From the NCBI GenBank assembly GCA_041920565.1, contig JBHGXS010000040.1, forward strand, positions 1 to 64,000: a stretch of 64,000 nt of DNA, read 5' to 3'. The DNA is from JAGHKQ01 sp041920565 (GTDB lineage Bacteria > Bacillota > Bacilli > Bacillales > Bacillaceae_G). Position numbers and translations under genes: made by a program. The notes under the pieces are model-generated. The model made no database searches. It was not told where the DNA came from and saw only the letters and a program-made list of their open reading frames with translations. Shown one piece after another: positions 15,666-24,819 of this stretch. Position 1 is the first letter of the stretch; each line of letters starts with the position of its first letter.

Positions 15666-17405
15666 TTACACGTTCATCATAATTTTTTGGTCTCGGTATT
15701 GAATGTCGTAAATGCGTTTGTAAGGACCACTTTGTTGAATGAGCTGTTCGTGTGTGCCTCGTTCGACAATTTTGCCTTCATCAAATACTAGGATTTCATC
15801 CGCATGTTTTAATGAAGAAATACGATGCGCGATAATGAATGTCGTACGGTTTTTCATAACTTCTTGCAGTGCAAGCTGAATTTGATGCTCCGTCTCCATA
15901 TCTACCGCACTTGTAGCATCATCTAATACAAGAATGCTAGGATTCAGCAGCAAAGCCCTCGCAATTGCAATCCGCTGTTTTTGTCCGCCGGACAGCCCCA
16001 GGCCGCGTTCTCCAAGCATAGTGTCATACCCTCGCGGCAACTCCATAATGAAGTCATGAGCCTGTGCACGCTTCGCCGCTTCCATAATCTCTTCCATAGA
16101 AATATCAGGTCGCCCATACGCAATATTAGATTTTATTGTTGTTGAGAATAAGAAAGTTTCTTGCAGTACGAACCCGATGTTGTAACGCAATCGAGACAGG
16201 GAATATTCTTTAATGTCTTTTCCATCAATAAGGATGGTTCCGGACGTCGGTTCGTAAAATCGTGTAATCAGCTGAGTCAAACTCGTTTTACCGGAGCCGG
16301 TTGCGCCGATAAGCCCAATCACTTTTCCTTGTTCAGCTTTAAAAGATACGGATTCCAATGCAGCTTTCTTTTCTCCCGGATAAATGAGAGTGACATCTTG
16401 GAACGCCACTTCTCCTCGAATAGAATCTTCTTGATTATTCACCTCATGAATTTTTTCAGGTTCATCTAACACTTCAAGAAGCCGCTCCCCAGATGCTTTT
16501 GCTTGGGAGAACATATTAATGACAAATCCTAAATTCATAATAGGCCAGATCAAATAGGACGTTAAACTAAAAAAGGCCACAAGCTCCCCGATCTGTACCT
16601 TGTTTTGAATGACAAGATACCCGCCGTATGAAAGCAAGATGACGATGGATAAGTTTCCGATGAACTCCATTAACGGGAAGTATTTCGCCCAAACATTAGA
16701 TGTTTCCAAGTTGTGCTGTTTATAGTCAGCGTTTGAAGCATTAAATTTTCCTGTTTGAAACTCTTCACGAGATAACGATTTTACTGTGTTAATGCCGCTA
16801 AGATTTTCTTGTACGTTTGTATTCAGCTTTCCAAAAGACATCCGAATGTTTCGAAAGGCTGGATGAATTCGTTTATCAAACCGATAAACCGCAAAGGATA
16901 GAAACGGTAAAATAATCATGGTTGCAAATGTCAAAGGAACAGAATAGACAAACATAACGAAGAAACTGACAACAATAAGCAGCAGCAAACGAATAAATTC
17001 CGAGAAGCCAAACGATAGGAAGAAGCGGAACCCCTCTACGTCAGCAGTCAGACGTGACATCAGGTCTCCAGTTTTTGCATTGTCGTAGTAAGGAAAAGGA
17101 AGATATTGCAGCTTTCGATACAAAGCATTTCGGAGGGAGTATACGGATTGGATACCAAACATGTCTCCTAAATATTGCTGGAAATACGTAAGGATGACTT
17201 TTACTGCCATCAGCCCTCCAAAAATGGCAATTACATAAGGAACTGCATTGTACGATTCTCCGATGATGATATGGTCAATGGTGTATTGCAGAACTATCGG
17301 ATATACAACCGTAATCCCCGTTACAACTAACAAACAAAGCAATGACCAAAAAAAATAAGCCTTATAAGGTAAATAAAACTGCTTCAACTTCTTAAAGGTT
17401 TCCAT
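15666..17405 (-). CDS. Heterodimeric ABC exporter subunit, degenerate-Walker half (YfiB-like)
   Basis: A 579-residue half-transporter with an exporter-type membrane domain (residues ~15-310) and NBD. Walker A GATGSGKTS, canonical signature LSGGQKQR, but Walker B reads LVLDDATSAVD, with aspartate in place of the catalytic glutamate. One ATP site (this Walker region plus LSVGQ of the partner) is thus degenerate, and the other is intact, as in asymmetric exporters. AAAGGAG precedes the ATG. First gene of a two-gene operon; no dedicated regulator is adjacent. Confidence 0.9.
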   Translation of the reverse strand: METFKKLKQFYLPYKAYFFWSLLCLLVVTGITVVYPIVLQYTIDHIIIGESYNAVPYVIAIFGGLMAVKVILTYFQQYLGDMFGIQSVYSLRNALYRKLQYLPFPYYDNAKTGDLMSRLTADVEGFRFFLSFGFSEFIRLLLLIVVSFFVMFVYSVPLTFATMIILPFLSFAVYRFDKRIHPAFRNIRMSFGKLNTNVQENLSGINTVKSLSREEFQTGKFNASNADYKQHNLETSNVWAKYFPLMEFIGNLSIVILLSYGGYLVIQNKVQIGELVAFFSLTSYLIWPIMNLGFVINMFSQAKASGERLLEVLDEPEKIHEVNNQEDSIRGEVAFQDVTLIYPGEKKAALESVSFKAEQGKVIGLIGATGSGKTSLTQLITRFYEPTSGTILIDGKDIKEYSLSRLRYNIGFVLQETFLFSTTIKSNIAYGRPDISMEEIMEAAKRAQAHDFIMELPRGYDTMLGERGLGLSGGQKQRIAIARALLLNPSILVLDDATSAVDMETEHQIQLALQEVMKNRTTFIIAHRISSLKHADEILVFDEGKIVERGTHEQLIQQSGPYKRIYDIQYRDQKIMMNV

Positions 17406-17630
17406 ACTTTCTCCTTTCCTTCTAGAGTTATTTTTTGAGACGTATTATTAAATATATCTCTTTCTAAGATGAATTTCCATAATTTTTTGATAAATTTTAA
17501 AAATTTATTCAATTTAAAGTGAACGTTTGGATTATATGATGCTGCTGCAGATTTTATTAACAAATTTTTTACATAAAAAGGAAAATGAAAATCTGGAATA
17601 GAAAATGAAAAGGGATGAGGGGGAAGAAGG
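17406..17630. other. Divergent promoter region
   Basis: AT-rich 225-bp spacer between the ABC exporter operon and the lipoprotein esterase. I see no convincing operator. Confidence 0.4.
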
Positions 17631-18533
17631 ATGAAAAAAACAAAGCTTATATTTCTTTCTATTTTATTGTTGGCAGGATGCTCTTCGACAAAGGATACTT
17701 CAGCTCCTGCTAAAGAAGAAAAGCACCAGAGGAAAGCCTCAGAGAATTATGTTTTAAAAGATTGGAAAGAAGCAGTTCCAGACGCGGACTCTTATTCTGT
17801 TCGAGGGAATGTAAAAGTACTTGTTGATTTCCCGATGCAGGAGTTAAAAACGAAGCGAAATGTTTGGATTTATTTGCCGCCCGACTATGAAACGTCAAAG
17901 AAAAAATATCCCGTTTTGTATATGCAGGATGGAAACATTCTCTTTAAGATAGGACAAGCAGGGCAGGAGTGGAGTGTGGATGAGACATTAGAAAAAATGT
18001 TAGCTGAGAACAAAGAAAAAAGTGCAATTGTAGTGGGAGTGGAAAATGGGAAAGAAATGAGACCATTAGAATATAGTCCTTACAAAAAAGGAGAACAGTA
18101 TGCAATGTTTCTCGTGAAACAATTAAAGCCATATATCGACAAGAAGTTTCGAACTTTGCCGGACCGCGAGCATACTTGGATTGGGGGAGCCTCGCTCGGA
18201 GCATACATTTCTTTATATACCGCTTATCAATATCCTGATGTATACAGCAAAATCATGGCGTTTTCTCCTGTCTTTGATACAGGAAAAGAAGAGTTTTTCA
18301 AAATGGTAGAAAATGAAGGAAGCAAGCATGCGTTTACTTTATATATGGATATCGGAGAAAAAGAAAATGAAGAAATTCCAATGGTCATTGAGAATGCAAA
18401 GGAGCTTTCAGCTTTAGTTCAAACATTCTATAAACCGGAGCAAATAAAGTTTCTGCTAGATCCGCAAGGCAGTCACACAATTAACGACTGGGGCAAACGA
18501 TTCCCGGATGCTTTTTCATGGATTTCCCAGTAA
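17631..18533 (+). CDS. Lipoprotein esterase (Fes/esterase-D superfamily)
   Basis: A 300-residue exported lipoprotein. The signal peptide ends in the lipobox LLLAGC (cysteine ~17), so it is anchored outside the membrane. Residues ~55-300 form an alpha/beta-hydrolase of the putative-esterase family: RNVWIYLPPDY, LYMQDG, nucleophile in WIGGASLGAYIS, acid in MDIGEKE, histidine in GSHTINDW. Relatives hydrolyse ferri-siderophore esters or other acyl esters. No siderophore transporter is adjacent, so the substrate is open. AAGAAGG precedes the ATG. Confidence 0.88.
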   Translation: MKKTKLIFLSILLLAGCSSTKDTSAPAKEEKHQRKASENYVLKDWKEAVPDADSYSVRGNVKVLVDFPMQELKTKRNVWIYLPPDYETSKKKYPVLYMQDGNILFKIGQAGQEWSVDETLEKMLAENKEKSAIVVGVENGKEMRPLEYSPYKKGEQYAMFLVKQLKPYIDKKFRTLPDREHTWIGGASLGAYISLYTAYQYPDVYSKIMAFSPVFDTGKEEFFKMVENEGSKHAFTLYMDIGEKENEEIPMVIENAKELSALVQTFYKPEQIKFLLDPQGSHTINDWGKRFPDAFSWISQ

Positions 18534-18955
18534 AATATGATTGGAAAACCAGTTGTTATTTGGTAAAACAAAACCAAATCTATTTGGATGGAAAGGATAC
18601 AGTTTTACGTATGCCAACATTTACTTTGTAATGGTCAATAAACTGGATAGCATGACCCTCAAAAAACAGCATGTTTTTCAAGGGGGGAGTCTGCCCAAAT
18701 TCCCATTACAAAGGAACGTGAAAATTCTGTAGTATTGATACTTATGGAGATTCTCGACGGGGAGGGTCTCCTTTTTTATTTTTGCAATGCTGCAAGGAAT
18801 CCAAATATAGAAGAGTGGAGCCGCTCGTATATCGTCAATCAAATTCGGAACGGTCGTATCGTTATAAATGCTCAACACATTAAGCCGAAAGCGAAGCTGA
18901 AAGAGCAGAATTGAATTATCATTCATCTTATTGGTTGAAAAAAATTAGAAAAATC
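18534..18955 (+). other. Gap with a terminator and a short protein-like remnant
   Basis: GGAGA (18746-18750) with TCTCC (18767-18771) followed by TTTTTT forms a terminator. From 18786 to a TGA at 18912-18914 a frame without start reads WSRSYIVNQIRNGRIVINAQ then HIKPKAKL, faintly like an S4-type RNA-binding domain end. It is probably a gene remnant; identity is unproven. Confidence 0.3.
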
Positions 18956-18985
18956 TTGCAATTCATATTTGAAAAAGAATATACT
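18956..18985 (+). promoter_or_regulatory. Promoter of the ABC-F leader
   Basis: -35 TTGCAA (18956-18961), 18-bp spacer, -10 TATACT (18980-18985). Transcription would begin about 30 nt before the leader ORF. Confidence 0.6.
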
Positions 18986-19026
18986 AATACTAATTAATAG
19001 TCCGTACGAAGGAGGTGAGTAAAGAG

Positions 19027-19161
19027 ATGAACAATTCTGCAGTAGTGCGCACGCAATTTTTAGATTTTATTTACATTTGCCGTGCAATTTTTCATGTTGT
19101 GGCTGCTAACGGGATACGTATGCCCTTTTTTAGCAATTGCATAACGACTGCAGAAATGTGA
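19027..19161 (+). CDS. 44-residue leader ORF before the ABC-F gene
   Basis: The ATG at 19027 follows an optimal GGAGGTGA site (19011-19018). The 44-aa peptide is hydrophobic, with four cationic residues, and starts MNNSAVVRTQFLDFIYICRA. It matches no enzyme I know. Its start and end regions carry TTCTGCAGT (19035-19043) and ACTGCAGAA (19146-19154), which can pair across the ORF. Two terminators stand between it and the ABC-F start. The layout is that of a regulatory leader whose translation status controls read-through, as for antibiotic-inducible ABC-F genes. Confidence 0.6.
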   Translation: MNNSAVVRTQFLDFIYICRAIFHVVAANGIRMPFFSNCITTAEM

Positions 19162-19190
19162 GAGATCTCTTTACCCACCCATATATGAAG

Positions 19191-19216
19191 GGAGAGCTCT
19201 GCAGCTCTCCTTTTTT
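19191..19216 (+). terminator. First attenuator-like terminator of the ABC-F leader
   Basis: GGAGAGCT-CTGC-AGCTCTCC followed by six T. It lies 30 nt after the leader stop codon and about 70 nt before the ABC-F ATG. Confidence 0.85.
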
Positions 19217-19228
19217 ATGTAAAAGAAT

Positions 19229-19266
19229 GCCATGGGGGAGACATTGTCTTACTCATGGCTTTTTTA
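19229..19266 (+). terminator. Second terminator-like hairpin of the ABC-F leader
   Basis: GCCATG (19229-19234) pairs with CATGGC (19254-19259) around a 19-nt loop that may partly pair, followed by TTTTTT. It ends about 20 nt before the ABC-F ribosome binding site. Confidence 0.6.
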
Positions 19267-19287
19267 TATCGAAAGGAGTACGGGACC

Positions 19288-21174
19288 ATGATTATATGTG
19301 CTGTCAATGAAATCAGTAAATCGTTCGGAGGAACGTTAATTTTTGAAAATTTATCGTTTGAGATACATGAAGGAGACCGTGTCGGGTTAGTAGGCCGTAA
19401 CGGCAGCGGAAAAACAACGGTCTTTAAGTTAATAACAGGAATCGAAAAAACGGACCAGGGTGCGATTCATATAAAAAAAGGAAGCAAGATTGGATATTTA
19501 TCACAAATTCCAAGTTTTTCTGAAGGTACAACTGTGCAAGATGTGTTGTTTACAGCTTTCTCTGAAGCAAGAGAACTGGAGAGGAAAATGAAAATATTAG
19601 AGCAGGGAATGGCAGAAGAAACAAGCGAGACAAGATTGCAAAGACTCATCGAAGAGTATGGCGCGATTCAAGAACGATTTGCTTTTATCGGTGGCTACGA
19701 AATGGAAGCGGAAATGATGAAAGTTGCTTCCGGTTTACAAATTCATTCATTTTTATATCAGCCGTTTGCCAATCTGAGCGGCGGGGAGAAAACAAAAGTA
19801 TGTCTGGGACGCATTTTACTACAAAAACCGGATTTGCTTTTACTCGATGAGCCGACGAACCACCTTGATATTTTAGCTGTCGAATGGCTGGAAGGGTTTT
19901 TGAAGGAGTATACCGGAAGTGTAATTGTTATTTCGCATGACCGCTACTTTTTAGATGAAGTGGCAACAAAAATCCTCGATTTAGAAGATGGAGAAGTCAA
20001 TGTATACCATACAAATTACTCTGGCTTTGTCAATGAAAAGCAAGAGAAGCTGCTGAGAGAATTCGATGCGTACCAAGAGCAGCAAAAGAAGATTAAAAAG
20101 ATGAAGGAAGCCATTAAGCGTTTAAAAGAGTGGGCAAACCAGGCCAATCCGCCAAACGAAGGGCTGCATAAACGAGCAAGAAATATGGAGCGGGCACTGG
20201 AACGAATGGAAAAGCTAAAGCGCCCAATATTGGAGCGAAAAAAGATTGGACTTCAATTTGAACAATCCGATCGAAGCGGCAAAGATGTAATTATGCTTGA
20301 AGGAGTAACAAAAGCCTTTGGAGATAAATATCTCTTCACAAATGTTAATCTTCATGTATTGTTTCGAGATCGTGCTGCGATTGTCGGTCGTAACGGTACG
20401 GGAAAAACTACGCTGCTGAAGATGATTTTAAATGAGATTCCTGCAGATAACGGAACAGTGAAAGTAGGAAGCAACGTAAAGATAGGGTATTTATCGCAGC
20501 ATCTTACGGCAAATCATCCAAACGAAACGGTATTAGAAGCATTTCGGGAACAGGTTTCAGTCGCAGAGGGAGAAGCTCGTCATATACTAGCTAATTTCTT
20601 ATTTTACGGACCGGCTGTATTTAAAAAGGTCAATCAGCTCAGCGGAGGAGAGCGAATGCGCTTGCGCCTGGCTCAACTGATGCATCAGGATATCAACCTG
20701 CTGATTTTGGATGAACCAACAAACCATTTAGATATTGAATCGCAAGAAGTACTGGAAGAGGCATTGGAAGAATTTGAGGGCACTATCTTGGCAGTTTCTC
20801 ATGACAGATATTTGTTAAATAAAATCTTTACGAAGACGTATTGGATTGCAGATCAATCCTTACATGGATTCCAAGGAAATTACGACTGGGCGAAGAAAAA
20901 GCTTGTGGAGATGGAAAAGCTGCAAGAGAAAAAAACAGAGAAGAAACAGGAACAACCTCGTGCGAAGGAGGTAAAATCGAACTACGAGAAGCAAATGCGG
21001 CAGACGGAAGTTCGTTTAGAAGAAGTAGAAAATGAAATTCATGAGATTGAACAATCCATGAACAGGGAATGCGATATAGAACTGCTGCAGAAATGGAGCC
21101 AAGAAAAAGAAGAGAAAGAAGCATTGCGAGATAAGTTATATAAAAAGCTGGAAGAGCTAATAGAATGGATATAA
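19288..21174 (+). CDS. ABC-F family ribosome-associated ATPase
   Basis: A 628-residue soluble protein with two ABC domains and no membrane helices. Domain 1: GRNGSGKTT, LSGGEKTK, LLLLDEPTNHLDI. Domain 2: GRNGTGKTT, LSGGERMR, LLILDEPTNHLDI. Between them is a charged linker (residues ~240-320) of the P-site tRNA-interaction type; a C-terminal coiled coil (~540-628) resembles YdiF/YfmR/Uup-type proteins. ABC-F proteins bind the ribosomal E site, rescuing stalled ribosomes or giving resistance to ribosome antibiotics. The ATG follows AAAGGAG. The leader ORF and double terminator suggest inducible expression. Confidence 0.92.
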   Translation: MIICAVNEISKSFGGTLIFENLSFEIHEGDRVGLVGRNGSGKTTVFKLITGIEKTDQGAIHIKKGSKIGYLSQIPSFSEGTTVQDVLFTAFSEARELERKMKILEQGMAEETSETRLQRLIEEYGAIQERFAFIGGYEMEAEMMKVASGLQIHSFLYQPFANLSGGEKTKVCLGRILLQKPDLLLLDEPTNHLDILAVEWLEGFLKEYTGSVIVISHDRYFLDEVATKILDLEDGEVNVYHTNYSGFVNEKQEKLLREFDAYQEQQKKIKKMKEAIKRLKEWANQANPPNEGLHKRARNMERALERMEKLKRPILERKKIGLQFEQSDRSGKDVIMLEGVTKAFGDKYLFTNVNLHVLFRDRAAIVGRNGTGKTTLLKMILNEIPADNGTVKVGSNVKIGYLSQHLTANHPNETVLEAFREQVSVAEGEARHILANFLFYGPAVFKKVNQLSGGERMRLRLAQLMHQDINLLILDEPTNHLDIESQEVLEEALEEFEGTILAVSHDRYLLNKIFTKTYWIADQSLHGFQGNYDWAKKKLVEMEKLQEKKTEKKQEQPRAKEVKSNYEKQMRQTEVRLEEVENEIHEIEQSMNRECDIELLQKWSQEKEEKEALRDKLYKKLEELIEWI

Positions 21175-21188
21175 GGGTTTGAAAATAA

Positions 21189-21227
21189 AAAACGGAGTCT
21201 ATGAGCGTGCCCGCTCCACTCCGTTTT
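21189..21227. terminator. Bidirectional terminator
   Basis: AAAACGGAGT (21189-21198) pairs with ACTCCGTTTT (21218-21227). The stop codon of the convergent small membrane-protein gene lies inside the loop. Confidence 0.85.
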
Positions 21228-21393
21228 CCTGTTCCTCTGCAGGAGTAAGGGAAATGACAGTTGCGACTCCAATCATACAAAGCACCGTTATAGACAGCGC
21301 GAGCATCGGAAAGAAAGGAAACAGCAGCAATGTACAAAGAACAACCGTCATAAGAAAGATGTAACTGAATACATAAGCAAATAACCCTTCCAT
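21199..21393 (-). CDS. Small two-helix membrane protein
   Basis: A 64-residue protein with two hydrophobic stretches (residues ~5-30 and ~30-50) and a short charged tail ending EEQENGVERARS. AGGTGAAG lies upstream of the ATG. Its terminator shares the hairpin after the ABC-F gene. No family is recognised and no partner is evident, so the call rests on ribosome site, hydrophobic pattern and terminator position. Confidence 0.5.
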   Translation of the reverse strand: MEGLFAYVFSYIFLMTVVLCTLLLFPFFPMLALSITVLCMIGVATVISLTPAEEQENGVERARS

Positions 21394-21498
21394 GACTTCA
21401 CCTGCTTCATCGTCGTTTTGTACTATTTATATGCTTGTCCGAGTGAAGATAGAAGTATTTTTGCATGTGAAAGTCCCCTCAAGAAGAGGGGAGGATCG

Positions 21499-22374
21499 TT
21501 AAACTGCAGCAGTGTCTTTGTTTAGTATATATTTATTAATAGCATACGCAACGCCGTGCTCTTCATTTGTCAGTGTTACTGCATCGCACATTTCTTTTAC
21601 TTCATCTTCGGCATTTGCCATGGCAATAGAAAATCCGGCTGTTTGCAGCATTGGAACATCATTGAAGTTATCTCCCATGGCAACGGTATCTTTAAGCGGG
21701 ATTTCAAAATATTCTGCCATTACCTTCAGGCCGTTTCCTTTATGGCCGTTTTCATCCATTACCTCCAAGTTAGTGGGTCCGGATGCTGTAATCATAATAG
21801 TGGATACCGTTTGTAAGGATTTAAGCAGGTTTTCTCGTCTTGTATCATCGAGGGTTAAGATGAAAAACTTTTCAATGTGCAAATCTTCTGAGGCCAATAA
21901 TGCATTGTAGTCATCAAAGAATGTAATGATGTTATCTTTGACTTGTTTTTCTGTTACGCGATCCAAATCCTCAATGCTGAATTCCAGCTTTTCAGCATTG
22001 CTTGTTTCAAAATCTTTAATCACTCGCTCTCTCCAAGAGGATGGAACATAGATTCCTTTGTTTGTATAAAGCTTATAAGGAAATTGTTCTTTTTCTAATT
22101 GCTCAATCACTTGAAAGACAGCTTGAGTTTGAATGTGAGCTTCTTTTAGCACTTTGCCGTCCGCATAAACGACAGCTCCGTTGCTGGCGCCAACCGGGCA
22201 CGAGAGATTATAGCGCTGCAATAATTGTAAAATGTCTTCTTTGGCGCGTCCGGAGCAAATCATGACGATGTTGCCTTGTTCTTGTGCGGCTCGTATTGCC
22301 GCAAGATTCTCCTCTGAAATATGCAGGTGCTGTGACAGCAATGTGCCGTCCATATCAATTGCGATTAGTTTCAT
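21499..22374 (-). CDS. Cof-type HAD-superfamily phosphatase
   Basis: A 291-residue HAD (class IIB, Cof-like) hydrolase. Motif I IDMDGTLL with the nucleophile and acid/base aspartates, motif II CSGR, motif III lysine near GHKGNGLK, motif IV AMGDNFNDVPML. The large cap (~85-195) is that of sugar-phosphate or flavin-nucleotide phosphatases. The ATG at 22374 is preferred because GAGGAG lies 8 nt before it, while an upstream ATG lies only 2 nt from that site. Substrate cannot be read from sequence. Confidence 0.9.
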   Translation of the reverse strand: MKLIAIDMDGTLLSQHLHISEENLAAIRAAQEQGNIVMICSGRAKEDILQLLQRYNLSCPVGASNGAVVYADGKVLKEAHIQTQAVFQVIEQLEKEQFPYKLYTNKGIYVPSSWRERVIKDFETSNAEKLEFSIEDLDRVTEKQVKDNIITFFDDYNALLASEDLHIEKFFILTLDDTRRENLLKSLQTVSTIMITASGPTNLEVMDENGHKGNGLKVMAEYFEIPLKDTVAMGDNFNDVPMLQTAGFSIAMANAEDEVKEMCDAVTLTNEEHGVAYAINKYILNKDTAAV

Positions 22375-22552
22375 GTTCATCACTCCTCATACTCTATAAT
22401 ACAGCATTATGCGATAGATTGGAGAAAAAGAGCCTTGCAGAACATAATCAGCTGCGGGAGAGCAAATTTCTTTGTAGAGAAAGCGAATAATCATATACTA
22501 CATGTAGCCTCTTTGTACGGGGATACATCAGGAGAAATAAAGGGGGGTAATT

Positions 22553-23950
22553 ATGGAAAATACAATCAAAAAACCTCAAGCATCGCTCACGGAAGGACCG
22601 ATAGGGAGAACACTGCTTTTATTTTCTCTTCCAATTTTATTTGGAAATGTACTGCAGTCATTGAATGGATCCATCAACTCCATTTGGATTGGAAAATTTT
22701 TAGGGGAACAAGCATTGGCAGCCACTTCAAACGCAAATATATTGATGTTTTTTCTAATCAGCTCTGTGTTTGGCATCGGAATGGCAGCAACGATTCTTGT
22801 GGGACAAAATGTCGGAGCTGATAATATTCCGGAAGCAAAGAGAGCGGTCGGCACGAGTGCTTCGTTTTTTATGGTACTGTCTTTGATTGTCATGTTTGTT
22901 GGGTATACGTTTTCTTCTCATATATTAGATATGATGAATACGCCTAGTGATGCAAAAGCATTGGCAGTAGCTTATACGAAAATTATGTTTGCCGGTGTAC
23001 CGTTTATGTTTGGCTACAACTATGTCATGATTATTCTTCGCGGATCCGGTGATTCGAAGACGCCATTTTACTTTTTGTTTTTATCAGTAGGATTGGATAT
23101 TGCTTTAAATCCGGTCTTTATTTTTGGTATTGGTCCGTTTCCAAAGCTTGGTATCGCCGGTTCGGCATGGGCTACCTTCTTTGCTCAGCTTATCAGCCTT
23201 GTGAGCATCGTCGTTTATTTGTATAAAAAGGAATATTTTTTGCGCCTCAAAAAATCAGAGTTGCATCTTTTGCGATTTGATTGGGAAATCATCCGCATCC
23301 TGGTACAAAAAGGAATTCCCATGGGGCTGCAAATGATGGTTGTTTCCTCAAGCGCCCTTGCCTTATTCAACCTGGTGAATACCTTTGGGTCTGAAGCGGC
23401 AGCGGCCTTTGGAGCAGCCAATCAAATTTCCAGTTATGTTCAGATGCCTGCGATGGCAATCGGAGGGGCAGTTACATCTATGGCAGCTCAAAATGTAGGG
23501 GCAGGCAGGTGGGAGCGTGTACATCGTGTTACATGGACTGGGGTATTATTTAATCTTCTTTTGACAGGCGGTCTTGTTGCGCTGATTCACTTGTTTAACC
23601 GACAAGCGCTTGGGTTGTTTCTTCCAACTACGGGTGAGGCAATTGAAATCGGGATGAAAATCAACAATATTACGCTGTGGTCATTTATTATTTTCGGCAT
23701 AACGTTCGTAGTTTCCGGTGTTGTTCGTTCTACGGGAGCGGTTATGATTCCGCTTATCATTACATTCATTGCTCTTTGGATTCTACGTACTCCGTTGGCG
23801 TATTTCTTCGCAAAACAATACGGATTAGATGCAGTTTGGTGGAGCTTCCCGATCGGCTTTATTGTTGCAGTTTTTTTAAATGTACTATATTACTTCCTTG
23901 GAAACTGGAAGAAAACAGTAATGATAAAACAGGTCCAAGAAAACAAATGA
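22553..23950 (+). CDS. MATE-family multidrug/cation antiporter
   Basis: A 465-residue integral membrane protein with about 12 helices in two related halves. Start of half 1: LPILFGNVLQSLNGSINSIW with GKFLGEQALAATS; half 2: GIPMGLQMMVVSSSALALFN with GAANQISSYVQMPAMAIGGA. This is the MatE pattern of NorM/DinF-like exporters, which use Na+ or H+ gradients to expel cationic drugs. AAAGGGGGG precedes the ATG. Single-gene unit with a terminator; no local regulator. Confidence 0.92.
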   Translation: MENTIKKPQASLTEGPIGRTLLLFSLPILFGNVLQSLNGSINSIWIGKFLGEQALAATSNANILMFFLISSVFGIGMAATILVGQNVGADNIPEAKRAVGTSASFFMVLSLIVMFVGYTFSSHILDMMNTPSDAKALAVAYTKIMFAGVPFMFGYNYVMIILRGSGDSKTPFYFLFLSVGLDIALNPVFIFGIGPFPKLGIAGSAWATFFAQLISLVSIVVYLYKKEYFLRLKKSELHLLRFDWEIIRILVQKGIPMGLQMMVVSSSALALFNLVNTFGSEAAAAFGAANQISSYVQMPAMAIGGAVTSMAAQNVGAGRWERVHRVTWTGVLFNLLLTGGLVALIHLFNRQALGLFLPTTGEAIEIGMKINNITLWSFIIFGITFVVSGVVRSTGAVMIPLIITFIALWILRTPLAYFFAKQYGLDAVWWSFPIGFIVAVFLNVLYYFLGNWKKTVMIKQVQENK

Positions 23951-23952
23951 TG

Positions 23953-23985
23953 AAAAGAGGAGAGGAATTCTTCCTAACCTCTTTT
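23953..23985 (+). terminator. Terminator of the MATE gene
   Basis: AAAAGAGG (23953-23960) pairs with CCTCTTTT (23978-23985). Confidence 0.75.
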
Positions 23986-24673
23986 CAATGAATCAATTTG
24001 CTTCCTTTTGCTTTCTTCACAAATTTCGCACTGGACTTGTTGAACGGTTTCTTCAGCAATAATCCGATTAATAAGGTGATGATAATGAACAGCAAAAGCT
24101 TCGTTACATCGTTTTGAACAATATCCCATATAACGCCCCCCGAATGCTTCGCGCATCATGCTGATAGCGCATGTAAACGGCAAATCTGGATTAATAATCT
24201 GAAAAAACTTCGGTGTCACTTGTAGATGTAATTTTCGGAGCGATAGCATTTGCTTTTTCGTTTGCATAGTAAACAATTTCAGCTTTGACAGGTTTATCGC
24301 TTAATACGGTTGCAATTTTCTCCGAAAAATCTTCAGGAATGGTAATGCTCGCATAGCACTTTCCCCGTTCCACCCGGTGAATTGCTTCTTTTTCGTCTGT
24401 AAATCTCCATCCCAATGAAGTGTTCTTGTTTTAGAGATTTTACATTTCATCCCCTAAGTTGATTTTCTCATCCCGAATCATGGACCCTTTATCTTTGTTA
24501 GTCACAGCAATAGCACTTCCTTTTGTATTGCCGTAAGGGTCTCATGAGGATTCAATATTGAACCATGCATAGAGAGAGGGCAAAATCATAAGCTCGATAA
24601 TAATAATGGCTGCCGCCCAATTCGTAAAAATCCTTCCCCAATCTGCCGTATAAATTTGAATGATTTTTTTCAT
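23985..24673 (-). pseudogene. yhgE: yhgE/Pip-family membrane protein, heavily decayed
   Basis: The reverse-strand ATG at 24673 begins MKKIIQIYTADWGRIFTNWA and ILPSLYAWFNIESS, the YhgE/Pip N-terminus. TGA then replaces the tryptophan before DPYGNTKGSAIAVTNKDKGS. Two more stops precede GWRFTDEKEAIHRVERGKCY and ASITIPEDFSEKIATVLSDK. After KITST the sequence jumps to INPDLPFTCAISMMREAFGG near the C-terminus: several hundred residues of a ~775-residue protein are deleted. A further frameshift leads to DIVQNDVTKLLLFII and the terminal GSKLIH stop at 23985. Non-functional. Confidence 0.9.
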
Positions 24674-24764
24674 CTATGTATCACCTGATTTTGTCCTTAT
24701 TGCTGTTAGTATTTGAGCTTTTGAATGAATGAAAAGAATGAAGATGGCCATCTTAAAAAAATAT

Positions 24765-24789
24765 TTACAATATATTCAATATATTGTAA
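24765..24789. promoter_or_regulatory. Perfect palindrome within the riboswitch promoter
   Basis: TTACAATATAT-TCA-ATATATTGTAA, 11-bp perfect arms. It covers the spacer of a possible promoter (-35 TTTACA 24764-24769, 17 bp, -10 TAAGAT 24787-24792) that would transcribe the riboswitch. The position suits a repressor operator; the protein is unknown. Confidence 0.6.
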
Positions 24790-24819
24790 GATATAGGTAA
24801 GTTAATACTAACCTTATTC

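Noticed and set aside
18541..18732. 63-codon forward frame after the lipoprotein esterase
   Set aside because: No ribosome site, low-complexity sequence, no recognisable family.
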